Source: Gillisella vitis (GTDB taxonomy: Bacteria > Pseudomonadota > Alphaproteobacteria > Rhizobiales > Rhizobiaceae). Taken from it: 64,000 bases of DNA. The notes under the pieces are model-generated. The model was not told where the DNA came from. It did no database searches and saw only the letters and a list, made by a program, of their open reading frames with translations. Positions within the stretch are counted from its first letter, which is position 1. Each line of letters opens with the position of its first letter. The translations under genes were made by a program, and so were the position numbers. The stretch is taken from the NCBI GenBank assembly GCA_009744235.1, contig WPHV01000007.1:1-64000 (forward strand), in the 5' to 3' direction. This document shows, one piece after another, positions 55,151 to 63,562 of the stretch.

Positions 55151-55987
55151 ATGGAAATGGCAGCAATGCGTGGCACGGCCCCATCGCCATTTCCGGCGGT
55201 CGAGCGCCGCATTACCCCTGATGGAACCGCGTATGTGGAGCAAGGCAGCGGCGAGCCGCTGGTGCTGGTTCATGGCGTCGGCATGCGGTTGGAAGCATGG
55301 TGGCCGCAAATGGCAAGCCTTTCCGCCAGCCATCGGGTCATCGCCGTCGATATGCCGGGCCATGGTCAGAGTCTTGCCTTGCCGAAAGGCAGTGAGCTGC
55401 CGGATTTCGTTGCCTGGCTCGGTCGGTTCCTGGAGGAAGTCGATCTTGGGCCGGTCAACTTGGCCGGTCATTCGATGGGCGCGTTGATTGCAGGCGGTGC
55501 CGTCGCCAGCTTTCCGCAGAAAATCCGGCGCGTGGCGCTCGTCAATGGTGTCTACCGGCGTGACGTGTCTGCTAAGGCTGCGGTTCTTGCTCGGGCAGAG
55601 TCGATTGCCGCCGACGGCATTGATATTGAAGGGCCGTTGAAGCGCTGGTTCGACAGCGACGCCGTAAGCCTTGCCGCTCGCGCTCTGACCGAGCAATGCC
55701 TGCGGCAAATGAATGTCGATGCCTATGCCACCGCTTACCGTGCCTTTTCCAATGGGGATGAAACCTACGCGGACTGCTGGCCGCAGGTTTCCTGTCCGGC
55801 CCTGTTCTTGACGGGTGCCGGCGATCCGAACTCGACGGTTGAAATGGCGCAGGCCATGGCGGGGCAGGCGCAAGAGGGTATGGCCAGGATCGTTCCCGGC
55901 CATCGTCACATGGTCAATCTCACGGCACCGCAAGAGGTGCATGACATCATGGCCGCGTGGCTGGCGTTACCGGAGGCACGTCAATGA
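55151..55987 (+). CDS. Alpha/beta hydrolase
   Basis: A 278-residue alpha/beta hydrolase. The oxyanion region is LVHGVGM, the nucleophile elbow is AGHSMGA with Ser108, the likely acid is in TGAGDPN and the base is the His in VPGHRHMVNL. No signal peptide is present, so it is cytoplasmic. Within this cluster it could hydrolyse an amide, formamide or ester formed after oxygenation. It lies 14 bases after the PF06684-type gene. Confidence 0.88.
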   Translation: MEMAAMRGTAPSPFPAVERRITPDGTAYVEQGSGEPLVLVHGVGMRLEAWWPQMASLSASHRVIAVDMPGHGQSLALPKGSELPDFVAWLGRFLEEVDLGPVNLAGHSMGALIAGGAVASFPQKIRRVALVNGVYRRDVSAKAAVLARAESIAADGIDIEGPLKRWFDSDAVSLAARALTEQCLRQMNVDAYATAYRAFSNGDETYADCWPQVSCPALFLTGAGDPNSTVEMAQAMAGQAQEGMARIVPGHRHMVNLTAPQEVHDIMAAWLALPEARQ

Positions 55988-56018
55988 GTGCCGATAAAAC
56001 CAACAGTGAGGCGCGCGG

Positions 56019-56939
56019 ATGAGCGAAGCGATAATCGACCCCCGCAGCCTGCGCGATGCCTTCGGCGCTTTCGCCACTGGCGTCACCGTTGTCACCACGT
56101 TTGGTTCTGACGGTTCTACCATCGGCTTTACCGCCAATTCCTTCACGTCGGTGTCGCTAGATCCACCTTTGCTGCTGGTCTGTCTTGCCAAAACCTCGCG
56201 CAATTTTGAGGTGATGACCAGGGCCAAAGGCTTTGCCGTCAATATATTGTCTGACGGGCAAAAGGACGTGTCCAACACCTTTGCTCGGCCTGTCGAAGAC
56301 CGGTTTGCAACTGTGGACTGGCAGCTTGGACCCCATGGGTCGCCTGTGTTTTCCGGGACGTCTGCCTGGTTTGATTGCAGTTTGGAACAGGTGATTGAGG
56401 CAGGCGACCATGTCGTGCTGCTGGGGCGGGTACGGGCATTCGACAAAAGCGAGTTGAACGGGCTTGGCTATGTGCGCGGTGGTTATTTCACACCGGCCCT
56501 TGCCGAAAAAGCCGTCAGCGCCGCAAGCGATGGCCCGCTGCATCTGAGCGCCGTTATCGAGCGTGATGGCGAGGTGCTTCTGGTGGGCGAGGATGGCCGC
56601 AGCCTGCCGGGTTGTCATGCGGTTAGCGGCGAGCCGTTGCAGGATTTGAAAGCCCATCTTGAACACCTGACCGGGCTCGGCATTACCATCGGGTTTCTCT
56701 ATTCCGTCTACGAAGACAAGAGCGAGGCATGCCAGCATATCGTTTACCGGGCCTTTGCCGGTCCCGGCGCGCCGAAATGCGGCAATTTCATCGCGGTTGA
56801 TCAGCTTGCCGGTGCGGGCGGCTCGGCCACGGCGGATATTCTCAATCGCTTCGCGGCGGAAAGCTCGCTTGGCAATTTCGGCGTCTATGTTGGCAATGAG
56901 ACGGCAGGCCGGGTTCACTCCATTGCCAGGAAGGCTTGA
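56019..56939 (+). CDS. Flavin reductase with C-terminal Nudix-like domain
   Basis: A 306-residue protein. Residues ~7-165 form a flavin reductase domain of the HpaC/FMN-binding split-barrel type (LRDAFGAFATGVTVVTT; FTANSFTSVSLDPPLLLVCL). Residues ~173-306 form a second domain resembling a Nudix fold (LHLSAVIERDGEVLLVG; LPGCHAVSGEPLQDLKAHLEHLTGLG), but without the REXXEE catalytic glutamates. A free reductase of this type is usually only ~160-190 residues. It lies directly before the luciferase-like monooxygenase and most likely supplies its reduced flavin. The extra domain may bind a nucleotide or the partner. Confidence 0.85.
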   Translation: MSEAIIDPRSLRDAFGAFATGVTVVTTFGSDGSTIGFTANSFTSVSLDPPLLLVCLAKTSRNFEVMTRAKGFAVNILSDGQKDVSNTFARPVEDRFATVDWQLGPHGSPVFSGTSAWFDCSLEQVIEAGDHVVLLGRVRAFDKSELNGLGYVRGGYFTPALAEKAVSAASDGPLHLSAVIERDGEVLLVGEDGRSLPGCHAVSGEPLQDLKAHLEHLTGLGITIGFLYSVYEDKSEACQHIVYRAFAGPGAPKCGNFIAVDQLAGAGGSATADILNRFAAESSLGNFGVYVGNETAGRVHSIARKA

Positions 56940-56942
56940 TCC

Positions 56943-57980
56943 ATGAAGTTCTCTCTCTTCGTCCATATGGAACGGCTCGATGCCAGCCAGAGCCATAAAA
57001 GCCTCTATGAGGAATTTCTGCAACTCTGCGAGATCGCCGATAAAGGCGGTATGCATGCGATCTGGACCGGCGAACACCATGGGATGGATTTCACCATTGC
57101 GCCCAACCCGTTCGTGACCATCGCCGATCTGGCAAACCGGGTGAAAAACGTCCGCCTTGGAACGGGAACGGTGATTGCACCCTTCTGGCACCCGATCAAG
57201 CTGGCGGGCGAGGCGGCGATGACCGACCTGATCACCAATGGCCGATTGGATATCGGCATCGCCCGGGGTGCCTATTCCTTTGAATATGAGCGTTTGATGC
57301 CGGGCTTGGATGCCTGGACCGCTGGCCAGCGGATGCGGGAACTGATCCCAGCCGTCAAAGGCGTCTGGGCTGGCGACTATGCCCATCAGGGAGAGTTCTG
57401 GTCCTTCCCGGCGACTACCTCGGCACCGAAACCTTTGCAGGAGCCGATCCCGCTTTGGGTGGCGGCGCGTGATCCCAATTCCCATGATTTTGCCGTGGCC
57501 AATGGCTGCAACGTGCAGGTGACGCCGCTGTGGAATGGCGACGGCGAAATCGAAACTCTGATGCAACGGTTTAACGACGCCTGCGACAAGTCTCCCGATC
57601 TGCCGCGCCCAAAAATCATGTTGCTGCTGCATAGCTATGTCGGCTCCAGCGAGGCCGATATCGCCCAGGCAGCCAGGGAGTTGAGCACCTATTACAATTA
57701 CTTCTTCGCGTGGTTCAAAAACGAACGTCCGATCCACCAGGGCCTGATCGAACGGTTGAGCCAGGAGGATATCGACGCCAACGCTCTGCTGGCGCCCGAG
57801 GTGATGCGGGCCAATATGGCCGTCGGCACGGCAGACGAGGTCATCGCCCGGCTGAAACGCTACGAGGCGCTGGGCTATGACGAATTTTCCTTCTGGATCG
57901 ACACCGGCATGAGCTTCGAGCGCAAGAAAGCCTCGCTGGAGCGTTTCATTGCCGATGTCATGCCAGCCTTTGCGGAGTAA
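56943..57980 (+). CDS. Luciferase-like flavin-dependent monooxygenase
   Basis: A 345-residue LLM-class monooxygenase (TIM-barrel bacterial luciferase fold) that uses free reduced flavin and oxygen. Family stretches are WTGEHHGMDFTIAPNPFVTIADLANR, RLGTGTVIAPFWHPIKLAGEAAMTDLITNGRLDIGIARGAY and LWVAARDPNSHDFAVANG. It starts 3 bases after the reductase stop, forming a two-component monooxygenase pair. Its substrate is not known. The downstream aldehyde dehydrogenase suggests a ring- or chain-cleaving oxygenation that gives an aldehyde. Confidence 0.9.
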   Translation: MKFSLFVHMERLDASQSHKSLYEEFLQLCEIADKGGMHAIWTGEHHGMDFTIAPNPFVTIADLANRVKNVRLGTGTVIAPFWHPIKLAGEAAMTDLITNGRLDIGIARGAYSFEYERLMPGLDAWTAGQRMRELIPAVKGVWAGDYAHQGEFWSFPATTSAPKPLQEPIPLWVAARDPNSHDFAVANGCNVQVTPLWNGDGEIETLMQRFNDACDKSPDLPRPKIMLLLHSYVGSSEADIAQAARELSTYYNYFFAWFKNERPIHQGLIERLSQEDIDANALLAPEVMRANMAVGTADEVIARLKRYEALGYDEFSFWIDTGMSFERKKASLERFIADVMPAFAE

Positions 57981-57984
57981 AGCG

Positions 57985-59448
57985 ATGCAGCGTTTCCAGC
58001 TTTACATCGATGGCGCCTTCAGTGACGGCGAGGCGCGGTTTGAAAGCCTCGATCCGGCCACTGGCGAGGTCTGGGCCGATATGCCGGAAGCGCGCGAAGC
58101 GGATGTGGACCGCGCTGTCGAAGCGGCCCATACCGCCCTCTATGAAGGGCCATGGGCAAAAATGACCGCCACCCAGCGTGGCAAGCTGATCTACCGGCTG
58201 GCCGACCTGATTGCCGCCAATGCGCCAAGGCTGGCAGAGCTGGAAACCCGCGATACCGGCAAGATTATCCGCGAGACAAGCTCGCAAATTGCCTATGTCG
58301 CAGATTACTATCGCTATTATGCTGGGCTCGCCGACAAGATCGAAGGTTCGACACTTCCCATTGACAAGCCGGATATGGATGTCTGGCTGCGGCGTGAGCC
58401 GGTCGGTGTGGTGGCTATGGTCATTCCGTGGAACAGCCAGTTGTTTCTCTCGGCGGTCAAGATCGGTCCGGCTCTAGCGGCTGGCTGCACGATGGTGGTG
58501 AAAGCCTCGGAAGACGGTCCGGCCCCGATGTTGGAATTTGCCCGGCTGGTGCATGAGGCGGGATTTCCGCCCGGTGTTGTCAATATCATTACCGGCTTCG
58601 GGTCTGCTTGCGGTGCAGCACTCACCCGTCATCCCAGGGTTGCACATGTGGCCTTCACCGGTGGGCCGGAGGCAGCGCGGCACGTGGTGCGCAATTCGGC
58701 GGAAAATCTGGCCTCGACCTCGTTGGAACTGGGCGGCAAGTCGCCGTTCATCGTCTTTGCCGACGCCGATCTTGAAAGTGCTGCCAATGCGCAGGTCTCC
58801 GGCATTTTTGCCGCCACCGGCCAATCCTGCGTTGCCGGATCACGGTTGATTGTTGAGCGATCGGTCAAGGATGCATTCCTGACCCGGTTGAAGGAGAAGG
58901 CCGAAGCAATCCGCATCGGCAGTCCGCTGGATATGGCAACGGAGGTCGGACCGCTCGCCACCCGCCGCCAACAGGATCATGTCGATGCGCTGGTGAAGGC
59001 CTCGCTTGCCGCAGGCGCCCGGCTGGTGACGGGAGGGCAGCGCCCGGATGGTCCAGGCAATTTCTATCTGCCAACCATTCTCGATTGCGATGGCGTCAAC
59101 TCTCCATCTCTGGCGCAGGAATTTTTCGGACCTGTCCTTTCTGTGGTGTCCTTCGAGAGCGAGGCGCAAGCGCTGCATCTGGCCAATGACACAGCCTATG
59201 GCCTGGCATCCGGCGTTTTTACCCAAAACCTGACACGTGCTCACCGGATGATACGCGGGCTTCGAGCTGGCGTCGTCTGGGTCAATACCTACCGCGCCGT
59301 TTCGCCGATTGCACCGTTTGGCGGCTTTGGCCTGTCCGGCCATGGGCGGGAAGGCGGCATGGCCGCGGTACTGGATTATACCCGCACCAAGACGGTCTGG
59401 CTGAAAACCTCAGACGACCCGTTTCCCGATCCGTTCGTGATGCGGTGA
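57985..59448 (+). CDS. NAD(P)-dependent aldehyde dehydrogenase
   Basis: A 487-residue ALDH-superfamily enzyme. It contains the catalytic Glu region LELGGKSPFIV, the nucleophile Cys in ATGQSCVAGSR, and the NAD motif FTGGPEAARHVV. The ATG at 57985 has GGAG upstream and lies 4 bases after the monooxygenase stop. The frame is open upstream into that gene without family sequence. It probably oxidises the aldehyde formed by the monooxygenase. Confidence 0.92.
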   Translation: MQRFQLYIDGAFSDGEARFESLDPATGEVWADMPEAREADVDRAVEAAHTALYEGPWAKMTATQRGKLIYRLADLIAANAPRLAELETRDTGKIIRETSSQIAYVADYYRYYAGLADKIEGSTLPIDKPDMDVWLRREPVGVVAMVIPWNSQLFLSAVKIGPALAAGCTMVVKASEDGPAPMLEFARLVHEAGFPPGVVNIITGFGSACGAALTRHPRVAHVAFTGGPEAARHVVRNSAENLASTSLELGGKSPFIVFADADLESAANAQVSGIFAATGQSCVAGSRLIVERSVKDAFLTRLKEKAEAIRIGSPLDMATEVGPLATRRQQDHVDALVKASLAAGARLVTGGQRPDGPGNFYLPTILDCDGVNSPSLAQEFFGPVLSVVSFESEAQALHLANDTAYGLASGVFTQNLTRAHRMIRGLRAGVVWVNTYRAVSPIAPFGGFGLSGHGREGGMAAVLDYTRTKTVWLKTSDDPFPDPFVMR

Positions 59449-59528
59449 TAAGAACATGCCCCGGATGGATGGCCCAAAAGAAGCAACCGGCATCCGGGTA
59501 AGGCACAATCAAACAAGGACAAGGGAAC

Positions 59529-60539
59529 ATGAAAAACACAACCATTATCGCATCGCTGGCTTTGCTTTTGGGCGTCTCCGGTCACGCACTGGCCGCTGAC
59601 ATGGTGTTCACCAGTTGGGGCGGCACCACGCAGGACGTGCAAAAATCCGCCTGGGCGGATAAATTCACGGCAAAAGAAGGCATCAACGTCCTTCAGGACG
59701 GCCCGACCGATTACGGCAAGATCAAAGCCATGGTCGAGGCCAAGGGCGTGAACTGGGACGTCGTCGATGTCGAGGGCGACTATGCCATTCAGGCGGGCGA
59801 CAAGGGTCTGCTGGAAAAGCTCGACTTTAAGACCATCGATAAGACAACGCTCGATCCGCGTTTTGTGACGGATTATTCGGTCGGCAGCTTTTATTATTCC
59901 TTCGTGGTCGGCTGCAACAAGGACGCTGTCGCCGCTTGCCCGAAAAGCTGGACGGACCTGTTCGACACCAAGAAATTTCCCGGCAAGCGCACTTTCTACA
60001 AATGGTCGGCTCCGGGCGTAATCGAAGCCGCGCTGTTGGCGGATGGTGTGACGCCGGATAAGCTTTATCCGCTCGATCTCGACCGCGCTTTCAAGAAGCT
60101 CGACACGATCAAATCCGACATCATCTGGTGGTCGGGCGGTGCGCAGTCGCAGCAATTGCTGGCCTCTGCCGAAGCCCCGTTCGGCTCGTTCTGGAATGGC
60201 CGGTTGACGGCGCTGGCCGCGACCGGTGTCACGGTTGAAACCTCCTGGGCGCAGAATATCACGGCAGCCGATGCGCTGGTCGTGCCGAAGGGCACCAAGA
60301 ACAAGGAAGCGGCGATGAAGTTCATCGCTTTCGCAACCTCGCCCGCGGGTCAGGCCGAGATGGCAGCAGGGACCGGTTATGCGCCTGTGAATACCAAGTC
60401 ACCGGCGCTGATGGACCCCGCCATCGCCAAGACCTTGCCGGACCAGCAGACCGCATCGCAGGTCAATGCCGACATGGCGTATTGGGCCAAGCATCGTGAC
60501 GAGATTGGTGAGCGCTGGTACGCTTGGCAGTCGAAGTAA
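59529..60539 (+). CDS. ABC importer substrate-binding protein (PotD/spermidine-like)
   Basis: A 336-residue periplasmic protein with a signal peptide (residues 1-22, ending GHALA). The mature protein starts ADMVFTSWGGTTQD and belongs to the polyamine/iron-type binding family (PBP type 2) with a VDVEGDYAIQAGDKGLLEKLDF core. A small cationic or amine-like ligand is plausible but not proven. A small hairpin region (59460-59498) precedes it and a stronger one follows, as is usual for a binding protein made in excess over its permeases. Confidence 0.92.
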   Translation: MKNTTIIASLALLLGVSGHALAADMVFTSWGGTTQDVQKSAWADKFTAKEGINVLQDGPTDYGKIKAMVEAKGVNWDVVDVEGDYAIQAGDKGLLEKLDFKTIDKTTLDPRFVTDYSVGSFYYSFVVGCNKDAVAACPKSWTDLFDTKKFPGKRTFYKWSAPGVIEAALLADGVTPDKLYPLDLDRAFKKLDTIKSDIIWWSGGAQSQQLLASAEAPFGSFWNGRLTALAATGVTVETSWAQNITAADALVVPKGTKNKEAAMKFIAFATSPAGQAEMAAGTGYAPVNTKSPALMDPAIAKTLPDQQTASQVNADMAYWAKHRDEIGERWYAWQSK

Positions 60540-60562
60540 GCCATACTCTAAAGTAAGGCATT

Positions 60563-60590
60563 TCCGGCACCGTAAACATCCGGTGCCGGA
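60563..60590 (+). other. Hairpin after the binding-protein gene
   Basis: A perfect 10-bp stem TCCGGCACCG / CGGTGCCGGA with an 8-base loop lies 23 bases after the stop. No T-run follows, so it probably protects the upstream message from decay and lowers read-through into the permease genes. Confidence 0.6.
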
Positions 60591-60661
60591 GCGTCCTCAG
60601 CGTTGCGGCATGATGCATCCTCCAAATGCACGATGTCGGACGGGTTTCGCAAGGAAACGGC

Positions 60662-61528
60662 ATGGCGTCCCCGACCTCGACCATTGAACAGCCCCATAGA
60701 AGCCGGTGGGGTTTCGGCAATAAAGCCGCGACCCTGCCGGCGCTGGTGTTGATCCTGATTTTCTTCGTTCTGCCGGTGTTGGCCTTGCTGACGCGCTCGG
60801 TGACGGAACCGGTGCTTGGCCTTGGCAATTACGGCGCATTGCTGGGAAGCGCGACCTATCTGAAAATCTTCTTCAACACGTTTTTCGTCTCGGCCCTGGT
60901 CACGGCAATCTCGCTCTTGATTGGCTTTCCGGTCGCCTGGGCGCTGGCGATCATGCCGCAACGATTGGCGTCAGTGATCTTTGCCATCGTATTGCTGTCG
61001 ATGTGGACCAACCTTCTGGCCCGCACCTATGCCTGGATGGTGCTGTTACAGCGCACCGGGGTCATCAACAAAACGCTGATCAGTCTCGGCGTGATCGATA
61101 CGCCGCTGGTGATGGTCAACAACCTCGTCGGTGTGACCATCGGGATGAGCTACATCATGCTGCCCTTCATCATCATTCCGCTCTATGGGGTGATCCGCAA
61201 GATCGATCCGGCGCTGTTGCAGGCGGCGGCACTGTGCGGCGCGACCCGCTGGCAGGCGCTGGTGACTGTGCTGCTGCCGCTTGCCATGCCGGGCATGGTG
61301 TCGGGCGGGTTGATGGTGTTCGTCATGTCACTTGGCTATTTCGTCACACCGTCGCTGCTCGGCGGCACATCCAATATGATGCTGGCCGAACTGATCGCCC
61401 AATTCGTCCAATCGCTGGTTAATTGGGGCATGGGCGGTGCGGCGGCGCTGGTGCTTCTGGTGGTGACGCTGAGCCTCTACGCTCTGCAACTGAAGCTGTT
61501 CGGTGCAGCCGGTGAGGGAGGGCGCTGA
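60662..61528 (+). CDS. ABC importer permease (PotB-like)
   Basis: A 288-residue inner-membrane permease with about six helices. The EAA-like loop that contacts the ATPase is AAALCGATRWQALVTVLLPLAMPG. The ATG at 60662 has AAGGAA upstream. An in-frame ATG twelve codons earlier is less likely. It pairs with the next permease. Confidence 0.92.
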   Translation: MASPTSTIEQPHRSRWGFGNKAATLPALVLILIFFVLPVLALLTRSVTEPVLGLGNYGALLGSATYLKIFFNTFFVSALVTAISLLIGFPVAWALAIMPQRLASVIFAIVLLSMWTNLLARTYAWMVLLQRTGVINKTLISLGVIDTPLVMVNNLVGVTIGMSYIMLPFIIIPLYGVIRKIDPALLQAAALCGATRWQALVTVLLPLAMPGMVSGGLMVFVMSLGYFVTPSLLGGTSNMMLAELIAQFVQSLVNWGMGGAAALVLLVVTLSLYALQLKLFGAAGEGGR

Positions 61529-61529
61529 C

Positions 61530-62330
61530 ATGCTTTTGAATTTCAACAGCCTTGGCACCTGGAAATGGATTTTGCTGGTCATCACGCTGCTGACAGCGGC
61601 TTTTCTCCTGCTGCCGATCCTGTTCATCGCGGCTCTGTCCTTCGGCTCCTCGCAATGGCTGATTTTTCCGCCACCTGCCTGGACCACCAAATGGTATGGC
61701 CAACTGTTTGCCGATCCGCGCTGGCTGGATGCGGCGTGGACCAGTTTTCACATCGCTGTCATCGTCACGATCCTGTCGGTGATCATTGGGCTTTGTGCGT
61801 CCTTTGGGCTTGTACGCGGACGGTTTTTGGGGCGGGATGCGCTGCGGGCGCTATTCATGACGCCGATGATCCTGCCTGTCGTGGTGCTGGCGGTGGCGCT
61901 CTATGCATTTTTTCTGCGCATCGGGCTAAACGGCACGACACTCGGCTTCGTCATTGCCCATCTGGTTGTCGCCCTGCCATTCTCTGTTCTGGCGCTGACC
62001 AATGCATTGGAAGGCTTTGATAAATCTATCGAGGATGCAGCGGTGCTGTGCGGTGCCTCGCCGCTCAAGGCGCGGCTGTTGATCACGCTGCCCTGCATTG
62101 GTCATGGATTGTTTTCTGCGGCGGTGTTTTCCTTCCTGACCTCCTGGGATGAGGTCGTTCTGGCGATTTTCATGGCAAGCCCGACGCTGCAAACCTTGCC
62201 GGTCAAGATCTGGGCAACGCTGCGTCAGGATCTGACGCCGGTGATTGCCGCTGCCTCCACCCTTCTGATCGTCGTCACCATCGCGTTGATGTTGATCACC
62301 GCCCTGGTGCGCAAAGGACTGAAAGCATGA
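61530..62330 (+). CDS. ABC importer permease (PotC-like)
   Basis: A 266-residue second permease, with first helix WILLVITLLTAAFLLLPILFIAAL. Its EAA loop is DAAVLCGASPLKARLLITLPCIGHG. GGGAGG precedes the ATG, which lies one base after the stop of the first permease gene. It overlaps the ATPase gene by 4 bases. Confidence 0.92.
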   Translation: MLLNFNSLGTWKWILLVITLLTAAFLLLPILFIAALSFGSSQWLIFPPPAWTTKWYGQLFADPRWLDAAWTSFHIAVIVTILSVIIGLCASFGLVRGRFLGRDALRALFMTPMILPVVVLAVALYAFFLRIGLNGTTLGFVIAHLVVALPFSVLALTNALEGFDKSIEDAAVLCGASPLKARLLITLPCIGHGLFSAAVFSFLTSWDEVVLAIFMASPTLQTLPVKIWATLRQDLTPVIAAASTLLIVVTIALMLITALVRKGLKA

Positions 62331-63403
62331 CGCCTTTTCTGGAAATTCGCGGTATCCGCAAGCAATATGGCCCGGTGGTCGCGGTTCAGTATGTCAATCT
62401 TGAGGTGGCAAAGGGCGAGTTCATGACTTTTCTCGGTCCTTCCGGGTCAGGCAAGAGCACGACGCTTTATATTCTCGCCGGTTTCGAACAGCCGAGTGCG
62501 GGTGATATGCTGCTATCGGGCAAGAGCGTGTTGCAGACCCCGTCGCACCAACGCAATATTGGCATGGTCTTCCAGCGCTACACACTGTTTCCCCATTTAT
62601 CGGTCGGTCAGAACATCGCCTTTCCGCTGAAAATGCGCGGCTGGTCTAAGGCTGACATCACCGAGCGTGTCCGCAAGATGCTGCAATTGGTACGGCTGGA
62701 AGGCTATGAGGATCGCAAACCGGCGCAAATGTCCGGCGGTCAGCAGCAGCGCGTGGCGCTGGCACGGGCCTTGGCCTATGACCCGCCGGTGCTTTTGATG
62801 GACGAGCCGCTTTCGGCGTTGGACAAAAAGCTGCGCGAGGAAATCCAACATGAGATCCGCCGTATCCATCACCAAACGGATGTCACCATCCTTTACGTCA
62901 CCCATGATCAGGAAGAGGCACTGCGCCTTTCCGACAGGATTGCGGTGTTTTCCAAAGGGGTGATCGACCAAATCGGTACCGGTGCCGAGCTTTACGCCAA
63001 TCCGGCGACGCGGTTTGTGGCGGAGTTTATCGGTGATAGCGATTTTATGCCCTGCGTGGTGACTGATACCAGGGACGGTAAGGCTGAAATCCGCATTGGT
63101 GATCATCTGGCAATCGGAAATATTCCGCTGCATGGAAAAGCACAGAGTGGAAGCAACGCCATGCTGATGCTGCGCCCGGAGCGATTGACCCTGCTTTCGG
63201 CTCAAGGACCGGGAACGCTTGCTGCCAAGATTGAAGACATTACCTTTTTGGGTAATACCATTCAAATCGCGCTATTGAGTGAAGGTGGCCATGGCCTATC
63301 GGTGCGTCTGCCCTTCGGCCATGCCGCACTGGATGGATTGACGATCGGTGCGCCGGTTGCGCTGGGGTTCGATCCGGCATCAGCGCATGTTTTCGCAGAA
63401 TAG
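62327..63403 (+). CDS. ABC importer ATP-binding protein (PotA-like)
   Basis: A 358-residue ATPase of the polyamine/sugar importer type. It contains Walker A GPSGSGKSTT, signature MSGGQQQRVALARAL, Walker B LLMDEPLSALDKKL, and a C-terminal TOBE regulatory domain (~260-355). It overlaps the second permease by 4 bases (ATGA) and completes a full importer (binding protein, two permeases, ATPase). Confidence 0.95.
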   Translation: MTPFLEIRGIRKQYGPVVAVQYVNLEVAKGEFMTFLGPSGSGKSTTLYILAGFEQPSAGDMLLSGKSVLQTPSHQRNIGMVFQRYTLFPHLSVGQNIAFPLKMRGWSKADITERVRKMLQLVRLEGYEDRKPAQMSGGQQQRVALARALAYDPPVLLMDEPLSALDKKLREEIQHEIRRIHHQTDVTILYVTHDQEEALRLSDRIAVFSKGVIDQIGTGAELYANPATRFVAEFIGDSDFMPCVVTDTRDGKAEIRIGDHLAIGNIPLHGKAQSGSNAMLMLRPERLTLLSAQGPGTLAAKIEDITFLGNTIQIALLSEGGHGLSVRLPFGHAALDGLTIGAPVALGFDPASAHVFAE

Positions 63404-63456
63404 CGCTTTGGGAGAACCGCTTCCTGAAAATGCTATAACCTACAACTTTTACGATC

Positions 63457-63470
63457 TTGATTAGGATCAA
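63457..63470. promoter_or_regulatory. Perfect FNR/FixK-type box
   Basis: TTGATTAGGATCAA is an exact match to the anaerobox TTGAT-N4-ATCAA recognised by FNR, FnrN and FixK. It lies 92 bases before the succinate-semialdehyde dehydrogenase start, in the 159-base gap after the ABC genes, so it could activate that gene when oxygen is low. Confidence 0.6.
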
Positions 63471-63562
63471 CAGCCAGAACCACCTTCAGCGCTATCATTA
63501 CCTCATCGACGCGACCGATGTCGGTAATGCGCGCCGCAGCAATGACTGCAAAGGACGGTTCC

